Translations under genes and position numbers: made by a program
Assembly (NCBI GenBank): GCA_015680685.1
Contig: MNCI01014219.1
Coordinates: forward strand, 1,055-65,054
Origin: Gnetum montanum
Taxonomy: Eukaryota > Streptophyta > Gnetopsida > Gnetales > Gnetaceae
Direction: 5' to 3'
Length of the DNA stretch: 64,000 bases
The notes under the pieces: generated by a model
Told to the model about the DNA's origin: nothing
The model's database searches: none
The model's input: the letters and a program-made list of their open reading frames with translations, nothing else
Shown: piece after piece, positions 36,701-44,735 of the stretch
Layout: every line of letters starts with the position of its first letter
Numbering within the stretch: the first letter of the stretch is position 1

Positions 36701-39447
36701 CTCATCTCTATTCGTTGCTTGGGGAGTTTTCTCCTCTTGGGGGTTTCTCTCCCCTGCCATGGCTGCTTCCTGGGGTTCATACCCCCTGGGCTTTGTATAT
36801 GATAAAGATACTTACCTGACCTTTCAGCAAAAAAAAAAGGTAAATATGAATCAATATTTTAGTATTTTAGTATTAACAAGGTTTTTAAGATGACAATGAA
36901 AGTGTGTTCTTACAAGCACATTTTGACAAAATGAATACTTTATTTGCTCAATTGGATATTCCAAAAGTGATGTTTGAAGAAAATCCTACCGTTATTGCAG
37001 TTCTTAGTTCTTTAACAAATGTATAGGAGACTTTCATACCACATTGATGACAGCTTTAGACACTATGTCAAGTCCAAACACAACATCTCAAAGATTTACA
37101 TTTGCATCTTTAACATCCGTAGGATTTCATTATAATGAAATTTTTTCTTCATTCTATCACTTTCACTATTCAAATATTAACAAGTCCTCTATCATCGAAG
37201 TCACTGTCTCTCCCATGGTTTTGAACATTATCCTCTAGACTTATGATTCTCTGAGTTCTGGCCAATAAATTCCACGATCATAAATCACAAATTTATTATC
37301 CATTTGAGAAAGTTAAGCTCTAAGTTTGGTCAATAAATATGTGATTTATGATCGAGGAGTTTACCATAAAAATCACAACCACACATTGAGCACAAATTGG
37401 AAATATTGGAAATGAGAGATATAGCCTGGGGATATAAGAAAACTAGTCTACCCATCATGCCTCATATTTACAATCAAACTAAAACATGTAAAATGCAGAG
37501 TTTTATGCTGAACTATTTAAAAGAAACTCATCCTGATTTTATCAGTGGAACTTTGACTTATTAATCTTATACTTGCAATCACTTTTGGAATTCTTTGACA
37601 TCGTAGCAAAGTCTTGCTATTGTTTCAAAGATTTCTCCTAGAAGTTGTTCGATGACCACATAGAATTCTCCTAATTTGTGTTCACCTTCTGCAGAATCAA
37701 AAGTTGTCTTTGTTTTTTCCAGTCAACAGGAACCAAAGCACATTGTATTGTGTTTCTACGTCGAATACCTTTCACTGACCAGTTTTAATTATTTAATGTA
37801 ACACTCAATTTCTCCACCTTGTTACATGAATGACCTTGGATTGAAAAAATAAATTGTGAAAAAAATTTCGACCAAAAAAAGAAAATATTGGTCTATAGAT
37901 TACTTCTTGTTAACCATTTTGATTACGTCTACTTCGTGTTGAGCAATTCCTTTGATTTATCTATTAGGAAAATATCATCTAGAATACTGTCATGTAGACA
38001 GATACCTATAGAAAGTCATCGTCAAGTCCTTTGCTTACTTTAATAGGTTAACCCATATTATTGGGTTAACAGCAGCATGATTATAACCATATCATCTAAA
38101 AATATAATGCAAAGGCTTGGTAAAGTCCTACTTATATTAGGAACTAGGAAGTTGATAATATATCACAATTAGTTCAAATAATTTTTACTTGTTCATAGAT
38201 CTCTTGCAACTGTCTGGATATCCAATTTGCATATCTTTTATTCTTTATCACAATCAATTTCTCAATCAGAGCATAAAACAAAAGAGAACTCACAGAGACG
38301 AGGAGATGCACAGCGTAAAGTTACAAAAGGAACATCTGTTAGGCGCGCCCATGAGCAATCAACCACAGCTAATCCTTTCTTGTGTAGCAAAGGCAAATCC
38401 TCTTTTGAAACACACTTGCTTCCTGTAGGACTGCTTATAGGTTTTAGGAAAAAGTATAGCAAATCCTTAATAAAAAATGCTGAAAATAGAATCAAGAAAG
38501 TATCCATTGAGAAAATGGTAAAAAGGTATAAGCCTAGTACACCCAAAAAAACACGTATTTAAAAAGGTATTGTCTGATAAAAACACGTATTTAAAAAGGT
38601 ATTGTCTGATGTTTGGGAATTGTTTTGTAGATCACCCTAGCCTTATTCTTGGAACTACATCGCAGGTAGGCTTTGTACATTGAGAAACAAAAACAAAAAA
38701 AAAATTTGAAAGAAAACCAAATTTTTTAAAAGACTTAACATAAAAGTTGAATAACCTGAGAACAACTCCTCCAAAATGCTGATTCAAACGCAATTCCTGA
38801 AACATTACATGGTCTTATTAAGTGTACAACTTAAGTGCAAGTTAAATTAAAGAAACAGTCAATTTTATTTTCAGGCATTTAGCCATTTCAATTTTGCCAG
38901 GCATGTCAGTGACATAAACTGCTAAAAATTCAAGTATCATAGTGACATAAACCAAACTAATACATATTGTAATCACTATCCTCAGCAAGCAACAAATGTT
39001 AAAAGACAGCCATGTCATTCATGATGCAAGAGAACGCTGCCATGTATCCATAATAAATGTACATTACTCTCCTTTGCTGATGTTAATGTTTCCCTATTTT
39101 GCCATAACGTCTTTGAGATTCTCTAATGCCAGACTTAAGTTTTATCAAATAATTTTTAAATACACTAAAACAATAAAACATTGGTAACTTTCCAGCAAGC
39201 AATTAACACACAGGAAGAGAAGTATGTGAATTTTGAACCTTCAGGAAGCCAAAACGTGAAAGTTTGCGCCCTGTGCACTTCTTTATATCACAGTGTCCAA
39301 AGTCCTGTAGCATGATCCATACATACAAAAGTTGCATTAGCAAAATAATACATAATATAAATACATGGATTAGCATGTGAACTTTTCAATGCCATACCCA
39401 CATAGCAAGACGAATGGGAAGATGCTCAGTGTCTGACTGTTTACCAT
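15336..39447 (-). CDS. TSR3: 18S rRNA aminocarboxypropyltransferase TSR3 (spliced, 5' exon missing)
   Basis: TSR3 transfers the 3-amino-3-carboxypropyl group of S-adenosylmethionine to a methyl-pseudouridine of 18S rRNA during late 40S maturation. Seven exons are read on the minus strand: 39398-39447, 39239-39304, 38756-38796, 38294-38430, 19959-20049, 16737-16808 and 15336-15462. All introns are GT-AG, and codons split across junctions join in frame. The 193 complete codons contain [59 protein letters not shown] and [14 protein letters not shown], all hallmarks of the family. Introns are 93, 442, 325, 18244, 3150 and 1274 bases. The N-terminal exon is not found and may lie upstream among the repeats or outside the window. 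No in-frame stop occurs, so the gene is probably functional. Confidence 0.95.
16737..16808 (-). CDS. TSR3: TSR3 exon f
   Basis: A 72-base exon encoding [20 protein letters not shown] then TLN, a signature TSR3 segment. The acceptor is ATTTTCAG and the donor GTAATA. Phases fit exons e and g. Confidence 0.95.
16809..19958 (-). other. TSR3: TSR3 intron 5, non-coding
   Basis: 3.15 kb of AT-rich sequence with microsatellites near 16880-16925 and 18725-18756 and one ambiguous base at 18757. No transposon domain or RNA gene is recognised. Confidence 0.7.
18725..18756. repeat. (AT)n microsatellite
   Basis: Sixteen AT units run directly up to an ambiguous base at 18757, so the true length may be mis-assembled. 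It lies in TSR3 intron 5. Confidence 0.95.
19959..20049 (-). CDS. TSR3: TSR3 exon e
   Basis: A 91-base exon after the 18.2-kb intron. It encodes [15 protein letters not shown], then [14 protein letters not shown], and both split codons are completed in frame. The acceptor is CACTGCAG and the donor GTATGA. Confidence 0.95.
20930..21860 (+). mobile_element. LINE L3: 5'/ORF1-only fragment
   Basis: The sequence parallels the ORF1 region of LINEs L2 and L5. A Gly-rich start is followed by a DUF4283-like part ([17 protein letters not shown] near 21390) and a well-kept zinc knuckle near 21669-21710 ([12 protein letters not shown]-stop-C, C-x2-C-x4-H-x4-C). No endonuclease or reverse transcriptase follows; Ty3/gypsy sequence begins soon after. 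A 5'-end fragment cannot come from simple 5' truncation, so deletion or later insertion is likely. Confidence 0.65.
22680..23640 (+). pseudogene. G1 gag with zinc knuckle
   Basis: Fragments in shifting frames are rich in Lys and Glu, such as 23126-23389. They are followed by a short knuckle [14 protein letters not shown] near 23545-23587 (C-x2-C-x3-H-x3-C). The position directly before the protease fits gag. The upstream Arg/Ser/Lys-rich stretch (22219-22621) may belong to it. Confidence 0.55.
24402..24660 (+). pseudogene. G1 aspartic protease
   Basis: It has the retropepsin-like layout of Ty3/gypsy elements: [28 protein letters not shown], then PIIMERA (normally PIILGRP) and ATANA-like STINAKLG. 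The catalytic DTG region upstream is not clear. A TAG at 24582 interrupts the frame. Confidence 0.65.
25003..26470 (+). pseudogene. G1 reverse transcriptase and RNase H
   Basis: The reverse transcriptase reads [65 protein letters not shown] and [12 protein letters not shown]. These are the usual blocks of Ty3/gypsy polymerases. The connection domain at 25852-26043 ([22 protein letters not shown]) is well conserved. RNase H is poorly kept (KALWVCNS.. in shifted frames). At least five stops and several frame shifts break it. Confidence 0.85.
26675..27920 (+). pseudogene. G1 integrase
   Basis: The H-H-C-C zinc region reads [19 protein letters not shown] and later [11 protein letters not shown]. 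The core has [19 protein letters not shown], an Asn where the second catalytic Asp would be (LNNRIHF), and [20 protein letters not shown]-rich C-terminal part (27512-27700) reads [13 protein letters not shown]. Stops and frame shifts are frequent. Confidence 0.8.
28191..29763. other. Spacer between G1 pol and the coiled-coil ORF
   Basis: Mixed-composition sequence without a recognised domain. atggtatcaagca at 28187-28199 resembles the primer-binding start TGGTATCAGAGC of LTR elements with one base missing. This may mark the end of a lost 5' LTR, but the case is weak. Confidence 0.35.
29764..32565 (+). pseudogene. Long coiled-coil ORF of an LTR element, plant transposon-protein like
   Basis: One reading frame stays aligned for about 930 codons and is broken only by about 20 stop codons, with no frameshift that I can see. 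The N-terminus is Gln-rich. Residues about 80-300 hold [31 protein letters not shown] and [19 protein letters not shown], the pattern of the 'putative plant transposon protein' domain found in non-autonomous and gypsy-type LTR elements. The rest is mostly heptad-like Leu/Lys/Glu coiled coil. It is followed by a polypurine tract and an LTR (32841). The function is unknown, probably Gag-like or structural. It lies in TSR3 intron 4, antisense. Confidence 0.7.
32829..32840 (+). promoter_or_regulatory. Polypurine tract before the 3' LTR
   Basis: gtcatgggggta sits directly before tgatgaaatgtg, the LTR start. This is the usual position of the plus-strand primer of LTR retroelements. A similar tract lies at 27898. 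Confidence 0.65.
32841..33270 (+). repeat. LTR (3' LTR of the coiled-coil element)
   Basis: It starts tgatgaaatgtg after a polypurine tract. It has a short U3 with an inverted repeat (gactacat 32861-32868 / atgtagtc 32925-32932), a TATA box (tatataaat 32939-32947) and an AATAAA at 33125-33130 inside a hairpin. The right end near 33270 is approximate. R-region sequence and hairpin are shared with the LTRs at 39800 and 42936. Confidence 0.75.
33078..33132 (+). promoter_or_regulatory. Poly(A)-signal hairpin in LTR R region
   Basis: The outer stem is attttatt (33078-33085) with aataaaat (33125-33132); the inner stem is tgcaac (33090-33095) with gttgca (33111-33116). The AATAAA lies in the outer stem. 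The same architecture with different bases occurs at 39922 and 43042. Confidence 0.65.
33640..36838 (+). mobile_element. LINE L4, 5'-truncated, with poly(A)
   Basis: It starts inside the reverse transcriptase ([20 protein letters not shown]). It continues with GDPLS, a degenerate catalytic box ([14 protein letters not shown]), a zf-RVT region near 34720-34860, a charged region (35850-36180) and the J-like module (36222-36451). It ends acctgacctttcagcaaaaaaaaaa near 36813-36838, matching the tails of the other family members. It lies in TSR3 intron 4, antisense. Confidence 0.85.
36222..36451 (+). pseudogene. J-domain-like C-terminus of LINE L4 (best HPD copy)
   Basis: It reads [16 protein letters not shown], then after one frame change [20 protein letters not shown] and [19 protein letters not shown], ending at a TGA at 36449. 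LHPDK followed by a charged helix with YKEFHEA is the DnaJ helix II, HPD loop and helix III pattern. From 36203 to 36451 the downstream part is free of stops. Confidence 0.8.
36839..38293. other. AT-rich intron sequence, no features
   Basis: Part of TSR3 intron 4 between LINE L4 and exon d. No coding domain, LTR or RNA gene is recognised. Confidence 0.6.
38294..38430 (-). CDS. TSR3: TSR3 exon d
   Basis: A 137-base exon encoding [15 protein letters not shown], then [14 protein letters not shown] and [11 protein letters not shown]. The VVDCSWARL block is part of the substrate-binding core of TSR3 proteins. The acceptor is TAAGCAG and the donor GTGAGT. The 18-kb intron follows. Confidence 0.95.
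38547..38610. repeat. 32-base tandem duplication in TSR3 intron 3
   Basis: Two adjacent identical 32-base copies occur, each containing acacgtatttaaaaaggt followed by attgtctgat. The duplication sits in the 325-base intron between exons c and d. Confidence 0.9.
38756..38796 (-). CDS. TSR3: TSR3 exon c
   Basis: A 41-base exon encoding [13 protein letters not shown] plus two bases of a split Ser codon. The acceptor is TGTTTCAG and the donor GTTATT. It links exon b to exon d without frame loss. Confidence 0.9.
39239..39304 (-). CDS. TSR3: TSR3 exon b
   Basis: This exon is 22 codons in phase 0 and encodes [14 protein letters not shown] then LSRFGFLK, the family's most recognisable N-terminal motif. 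The acceptor is TGCTACAG. The donor GTTCAA is weak but canonical in its first two bases. Confidence 0.92.
39398..39447 (-). CDS. TSR3: TSR3 exon a (first one seen)
   Basis: The acceptor is TTTGCAG and the donor GTATGG. It encodes [16 protein letters not shown], the start of the conserved TSR3 core. It begins with two bases of a split codon, so at least one further 5' exon must exist. Confidence 0.9.
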
Positions 39448-39589
39448 CTGCAAATTTAAACAATGTAAGGTGATTCATAAATCTAAAATATCTATAAAAA
39501 AATCAGGTGTCACCAAAAACATAATCAACATGAGCAACTTTAAATGTTGCTTACAGATTCCATATATGAGAACATTTCACATGCAAACG

Positions 39590-39775
39590 GATTCAGAATG
39601 GGTAACGGAGCAGATGTCAACGTGAGCATGGGCATGGGTGCTGGGTCCAGCGAGGGGGTCAATGCTAGTGGCTTGGAGGAGGGTGGTCTTGGCATGCATG
39701 ATGGTGAAGCTAGGGGTGATGGTGTGGCAGCAGGTTCAGGTTTGTTGGGGGCAGGCTAGTGACCGAGGGATGGTA
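39590..39775 (+). mobile_element. Short LINE 5'-end fragment
   Basis: A Gly/Ser-rich open frame (MGNGADVNVSMGMGAGSSEG) ends in gttgggggcaggctagtgac, closely matching gttggggacgggctggtgac at the start of LINE L5 (51668). Only the extreme 5' part is present. It lies just upstream of the first visible TSR3 exon. Confidence 0.45.
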
Positions 39776-39799
39776 TGTGTTTAATCTATTTAGCTTAAT

Positions 39800-40260
39800 T
39801 AATTAACTAATCGCTCGAATTCTAATTTGGCTTAATTAATAGCATAATTAATGAAAACAATAAATGCATAAATAAATCATTAATCTATTTTAAGTGCTAC
39901 AAGGTTTGATCGAAAGGCCCATCTTTATTGTTGTACACACTGGTGTGGTTCAAGTACAACAATGCTTTAATAAAGATTCGTACACTTTCTAACTCCTGCT
40001 GCGAGCACTCAGAGAAATATTCTAACTTTCAAATGGAAAAACTGCAAGAGCTTTGGTATTCTATGACTTCTATATCCATAAACATGGTCATGAGCTCATA
40101 CTTATAGTTTCTTCTATAGGACTGCATCAACGGGCCCCGTAGATGTAGCAAACACTACGTTGATGTGGCCCCATCAATGGGGGAACACCATGTAAATAGG
40201 GGCTTGTTGATGAGGCCGCATCAACGGGGGCCTATCGACGTGACACTTTGACACTCATAA
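39800..40260 (-). repeat. LTR, minus orientation
   Basis: Read on the minus strand it starts near 40260, has an inverted repeat (catcaacg 40125-40132 / cgttgatg 40158-40165), a TATA-like ctataagt near 40101-40108, and AATAAA within a hairpin (39922-39976). The R region is similar to the LTRs at 32841 and 42936. Ends are approximate and no partner is certain. Confidence 0.6.
39922..39976 (-). promoter_or_regulatory. Poly(A)-signal hairpin in LTR R region
   Basis: The outer stem is tctttatt (39922-39929) with aataaaga (39969-39976); the inner stem is gttgtac (39930-39936) with gtacaac (39954-39960). It is the same layout as 33078 but with different bases. Confidence 0.65.
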
Positions 40261-40266
40261 GTTGGG

Positions 40267-40412
40267 AAAAGTCACCTCCTTCTGTGTCTGTGGACACCAT
40301 TGATGCTGGAAAAAGTCACCTCCTCTGGTGCCTGTGGACACTATTGGCGCTAGAAAAGGTTACCTCCTCCAACATCTATGAACACCGCTGACACTAGAAA
40401 AAGCTACCTCCC
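40267..40412. repeat. 44-base minisatellite, about 3.3 units
   Basis: Units begin at 40267, 40310, 40354 and 40398 with aaaagtcacctcc or close variants. Each contains a gtggacacc-like core. The array directly adjoins the LTR edge at 40260. Confidence 0.8.
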
Positions 40413-41189
40413 AGCAACAAAAAATTATTCTGTCAACTAACGGAGAAATTCAAAATTGATGGGAAATTTTCAAATTAAAAAAATGTCAAATCAAGCCCAA
40501 AACTTTAAATTTAAGAATGCAAAGAAAAATTTCAAAAAAGAGAATTTGATGCCTTGGTAGCAAGTGAGATAAAAATTTTGTAATTAAGCATAGTTTGCTT
40601 TGGAGTAGAATTGGGATGGATGACCTCTCATGAAGTCTTGAAAAATGTGAAACATTTTTGTAACTTAAAACAACAATAAATTGTGATTTTGGAGTTCATT
40701 TTTAATGAAACAAGAACCATTTTTAATAAATTTGAACCTTCTAGACACAATGAAACAATCAGATTCAGCCTATAGAAGGCAAAAAATTAGTTTTTTAAGA
40801 TGTTATCTAGGTTTCTATGACATGAAGAGGTTTTAACAAATAGAATAATGAAAGTCTTGTGATCAATTTGGAGGAGAAAATTCATGGCGGTTTAACCTCC
40901 TTTTTAACTAATTAACTATCACAAGACTCATAAATAGGGCCATAGCAACCAAGGAATCACCAACTTTCCTGGTTTCTTCAACCCAAGAATGTTTGGAGCT
41001 CGAAGAGTACATTGGAGAATGATAGAATCTTGAGTCAATGACTAGATGGATGCCCTTGAAAAACAGATTAATGAAGTCAAAGGTGTCCAAGAGGAACTTT
41101 GTTAATGAAACTAAGGATTCAGAATAGATATACAAAACAGTTCTAAAGATAGGAAATTGTCCCAAAGTTCATGAGGAAAATGGTCAAAA

Positions 41190-41980
41190 GTGCAAGGAAA
41201 GATGGATTCCTTTGTAGATTCCATCAAACAATTAACTGATCAGCTGATCCAACCTTCTAACACAAGCCACTTTCCACCTAGGGACCAACACCAAGATCAA
41301 TCCCCACATTACAAAGATCTAAATCAAGGTCAACTTCCCCTAGGGATCAGCATAGAAACCAGTCCCTCCCTATTGGACACTAGGGTACTGATGTTCCTTC
41401 ACTAGCCCAAAGAATGGAACCTGAAGGTGAGGGATATTAGAATTAGTAAAATTCAACAAGAGAATTACTAGCCCAAGTTCATGCCAAAAAGGTAAAACTA
41501 GATCATTATGATGGAGCCCCTAGATCTAGTGCCAAGGCAAAAGATTGGCTTAATACCATGAAGAATTACTTCGATATGCTAAATTTATCAAGCCAAGAAC
41601 ATTTAGAAGTAGTCTCCTTGTATTTGAGAGGACTTGTTGCAACTTGGTGGAATGGATTGAGATCTTAAGGTTTGATAACAAATTGGCCCAACTTCTGTTG
41701 TGATTTTGAAAACAAATTTGTATGAGATTCCTTCCTCAAAGAATGCAAGATGCGATTTGATTTCTTAATATTGGGAAGATGATCCATGGAAGATTCCTAC
41801 AAGGAATTTTGTGATCTCTCTTGGTATGTAAGCCACTGAGATGAGGAAGAATTAGCTTCAAATTTTATTGGTGGACTACATGCACAATTGCATCCCCAAA
41901 CACATGCACACAATCCTCAAACAGTTGATGAAGCCTATAAAATTGCTAAGGATTACGAAGAATCAAATCAAGTATAAACT
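41190..41980 (+). pseudogene. Ty3/gypsy gag pseudogene
   Basis: The frame from 41492 reads VKLDHYDGAPRSSAKAKDWL, then LEVVSLYLRGLVATWWNGLR, DEEELASNFIGGL and EAYKIAKDYEESNQV, the pattern of the retrotransposon gag domain. An upstream frame (41190-41405) is Gln/His/Pro-rich. Stops occur at about six places. It lies between two minus-oriented LTRs but points the other way, so it probably belongs to a different insertion. Confidence 0.75.
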
Positions 41981-42729
41981 ACCCTCCAACAAGCAACAAG
42001 ATTTGCCCTCCTTGTTTCTTTGTGTGTAATCCTTTAAAGTTCTTGATCCATCTTATAACATTTCTATATTTGTAGTATTTCTTAGTGAATTCTATTAGTA
42101 CATGTATGTGTCGTATAAATGTTAGTTAAATTTGCCTTCATTCTAATTCTTTGTGTTTGTTGTCCATAATTATTTGTCTTGTAAGTTGGTATCTTGAAAT
42201 TTTATGTTGGTGTGTGGTTGTGACATTATATATTCTCTAATTCTTAAGCATGAAATAATAACTCTTGGGACCCTACAAAGTTTCTGAATTTTCTTAATTT
42301 TGTAAGCCCCTTTGTATGTGGTTCTTAGCACCTTGCTGTAAATCTTTGGTCATTTCTTAACATCCTTAGGCTCCTATCAATTGTGTGAGTTTTGTATATT
42401 TGTAAGGGTCGATTAGCAAAGTTAGTGACAATGATGGTTTCATCTCATATAACTTTCTAAATTGAGTTTTTATTAAGTTCCATAAACTTCTTAATGGTTC
42501 AACTTGGTTCAAGGTGTTACAATTAGCATTTTGTTTATAAGAAGTTTATAGGTGATGAGTGGCAAGGTACCCCTACACTCAACCATACGAAACGAGCGTA
42601 GCATGCGCGATCCGGTCGAACTCCGCAGACCGACTAGTTGTGGCACCTAGACAGTTATCCTTAGGTCGCAGTTCGCTGTCTTCCCACCTGGACTAGTATT
42701 ATATTTGTCACGTATGGTTTAGTCCAGAG
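41981..42729. other. Unassigned sequence left of the gap
   Basis: AT-rich sequence changing near 42550 into GC-richer sequence up to the run of unknown bases. No domain is recognised. It may include LTR sequence cut by the gap. Confidence 0.4.
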
Positions 42730-42935
42730 NNNNNNNNNNNNNNNNNNNNNNNNNNNNNNNNNNNNNNNNNNNNNNNNNNNNNNNNNNNNNNNNNNNNNNN
42801 NNNNNNNNNNNNNNNNNNNNNNNNNNNNNNNNNNNNNNNNNNNNNNNNNNNNNNNNNNNNNNNNNNNNNNNNNNNNNNNNNNNNNNNNNNNNNNNNNNNN
42901 NNNNNNNNNNNNNNNNNNNNNNNNNNNNNNNNNNN
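42730..42935. other. Assembly gap (206 unknown bases)
   Basis: A run of N. The open frame crossing it on the minus strand is meaningless. Confidence 0.99.
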
Positions 42936-43041
42936 GTTCTAGGAGTTTAAGGGTGAGAAAGAGAAAACAATAAATAACATTAAATAAATAAACAAACAAA
43001 TAAATAACAAAGTGAATGCTGCAATGATGAAGTAATCTCAA

Positions 43042-43092
43042 TCTTTATTGTCGGTCATGTGCATGTCCAAGTACGGCACACTCGAATAAAGA
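43042..43092 (-). promoter_or_regulatory. Poly(A)-signal hairpin in LTR R region
   Basis: The outer stem is tctttatt (43042-43049) with aataaaga (43085-43092); the inner stem is tgtgc (43058-43062) with gcaca (43076-43080). It is the third instance of the layout seen at 33078 and 39922. Confidence 0.65.
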
Positions 43093-43243
43093 CACCGTAC
43101 AATTACATTCACCACACTACGGGCAGACACAGGAAAAATAATCTAACTCTGGAAGGATCAAACTGCCAGAACTTCGCTACTTCTAATTCCTATTTTCTGT
43201 ACAAGGGAGAGCCGCGTCTTATTTATAGATATGGCGGCGGACT

Positions 43244-43336
43244 ACAATATCGCGTACGCGATATCGTAGGGAAGATGCAATATCGCGTACATGATATCGC
43301 AAGGGATGCGATATCGTGGTGGATGCGATATCGCGG
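43244..43336. repeat. Cluster of GATATC/CGATATCG palindromes in LTR U3
   Basis: Six copies of an (g/a)atatcg core lie within about 95 bases, including a perfect 18-base palindrome atatcgcgtacgcgatat at 43247-43264. They sit just upstream of the LTR TATA box. Confidence 0.85.
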
Positions 43337-43359
43337 CCTATGCAAAACACGTCTCATCA

Positions 43360-44379
43360 ATAGGATAATGGGACTGTTTGTTAAAAATTGGAAATTATTC
43401 TTAAAATGTCATTCTTAGTGTTGCAAATAATTCTAGATGGACTCATTACACGAGAGTATTAATAACTTAAGAAAAGGGTTATGAGTATTAGCATTCATAA
43501 GCTTACAAATAATTTTCTTTATTCATACTGGTTGCCAACAATGCACGTGAAGTTTATATGGGCTTGTAAGATGATTAACATCAGTCTCATTCATACACTA
43601 GGATGCACATAAACTTCTTACTCTTCCTATGATTAACCATTGTGACTTCATGACTACTGTGCTATCAAGACAAAAGCAAAAGACTTTTTAATTACGCATG
43701 AATTTTCATTTGCATTACCATCACAAACTTCTTGTTGATGGAAAAGTTGAGCAGTAGTTGACTTCCATAGATTTTTTAAAGGCTTAGAATGGTTACCCTT
43801 GGAAACATTACCTGCAGCATTAGGATAATCTTTTGGCAAGGCCTATGACATGAACATTCCATCAATCACAACTGTATTCCAATAATTATACCACAAGGAG
43901 TTATAAGTTCAATCATTGTAGGATATATTTCCAGTGAATACAGGTCATGGATTTAATCAAACACATGTTAAGTGGGACTACCACTACAATAAAAAACCTT
44001 ATTTTAATATTTCACTTTAAAACTAATTGTGAGGATGCTAGAAATGCAAGATTAATTATGAGTCAATATAGGTTGTTAGATGTCTTCATGGTTTTAGAAA
44101 ACAAAAATTCCTTTAATAAAAAGGGGAAAAGAAATAGAAGAAAATAGAACAACTAAAATATACCAAAAAGGTTATTTTCTATGCTAGAAGAAATAAGATT
44201 TTGTATTTAATTACTTTGTTGAAATGTGTTTCCAATGCTAGATACTTTGTTGAGTATGATAGCAAACAAAAGATGGGATTTTGTCATTAACCATCTTGAA
44301 AAAAGCTGAACAATCAAATTTTCTACCCATACATTTTGTGCCAAAGAGAGAGAGATAGTACACACATATATATAGGCAA
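43360..44379. other. AT-rich spacer, no recognised feature
   Basis: I see no protein domain, LTR or RNA gene in this stretch. Confidence 0.5.
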
Positions 44380-44735
44380 TAGTGACTCCAAGGAGGGAGC
44401 ACATATTCTTGATAGCAACTTCAAGAATGAAGCATATGCTTTTTACTATGACTTCAAGCAAAAAGTACACATTTTCTATCATTATTCAAAGTAGCAAACA
44501 CATGTTCTTGATTGTGATTGTGAGCAAGAAGCACACATTTTCTAATGTGACTTCAAGCAAAAAGTACACATTTTCTATCATTATTCAAAGTAGCAAACAC
44601 ATGTTCTTGATTGTGATTGTGAGCAAGAAGCACACATTTTCTAATGTGACTTCAAGTAGGAAGCATGCATTCTTTAGCTATGATTTCAAGTAGGAAGCAC
44701 AAATTTCTATCGTGTCTTTGAGTAGGAAGAAAGAA
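44380..44735. repeat. 33-base minisatellite with a 99-base higher-order unit
   Basis: Units of about 33 bases carry cttcaag(c/t)a and agtacacatttt or gaagcacacatttt. A 99-base block is repeated almost exactly (starts 44449, 44548; a third starts at 44647). Because 33 is a multiple of three, a 103-codon frame (44382-44693) stays open with an 11-residue repeat such as SSKKYTFSIII. It is probably not a gene. Confidence 0.9.

Larger units (their letters stand above)
20050..38293 (-). other. TSR3: TSR3 intron 4, 18.2 kb, packed with retroelements
   Basis: The intron lies between exon d (donor GTGAGT) and exon e (acceptor CACTGCAG). It holds a LINE 5' fragment, a Ty3/gypsy element, a coiled-coil ORF element with its LTR, and LINE L4. 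All are on the plus strand, antisense to the gene. Remaining parts (20050-20930, 36839-38293) are AT-rich with no recognisable feature. Confidence 0.85.
42936..43359 (-). repeat. LTR, minus orientation, truncated by the gap
   Basis: Read on the minus strand it starts TGATGAGACGTG at 43359, close to TGATGAAATGTG of the LTR at 32841. It has a U3 full of GATATC palindromes, a TATA box (CTATAAATA near 43228-43220) and AATAAA in a hairpin (43042-43092). The 3' part runs into the gap. No polypurine tract precedes it, so it is a 5' or solo LTR. Confidence 0.7.

Noticed and set aside
38227-38562. 111-codon plus-strand frame over TSR3 exon d
   Set aside because: It is the complement of a well-supported minus-strand exon and part of its flanking introns.
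42661-43041. 126-codon minus-strand frame
   Set aside because: It crosses 206 unknown bases and has no meaning.
43244-43336. Regularly spaced GATATC repeats considered as a CRISPR-like array
   Set aside because: Units are short, unequally spaced and palindromic, inside an LTR promoter of a eukaryotic genome.
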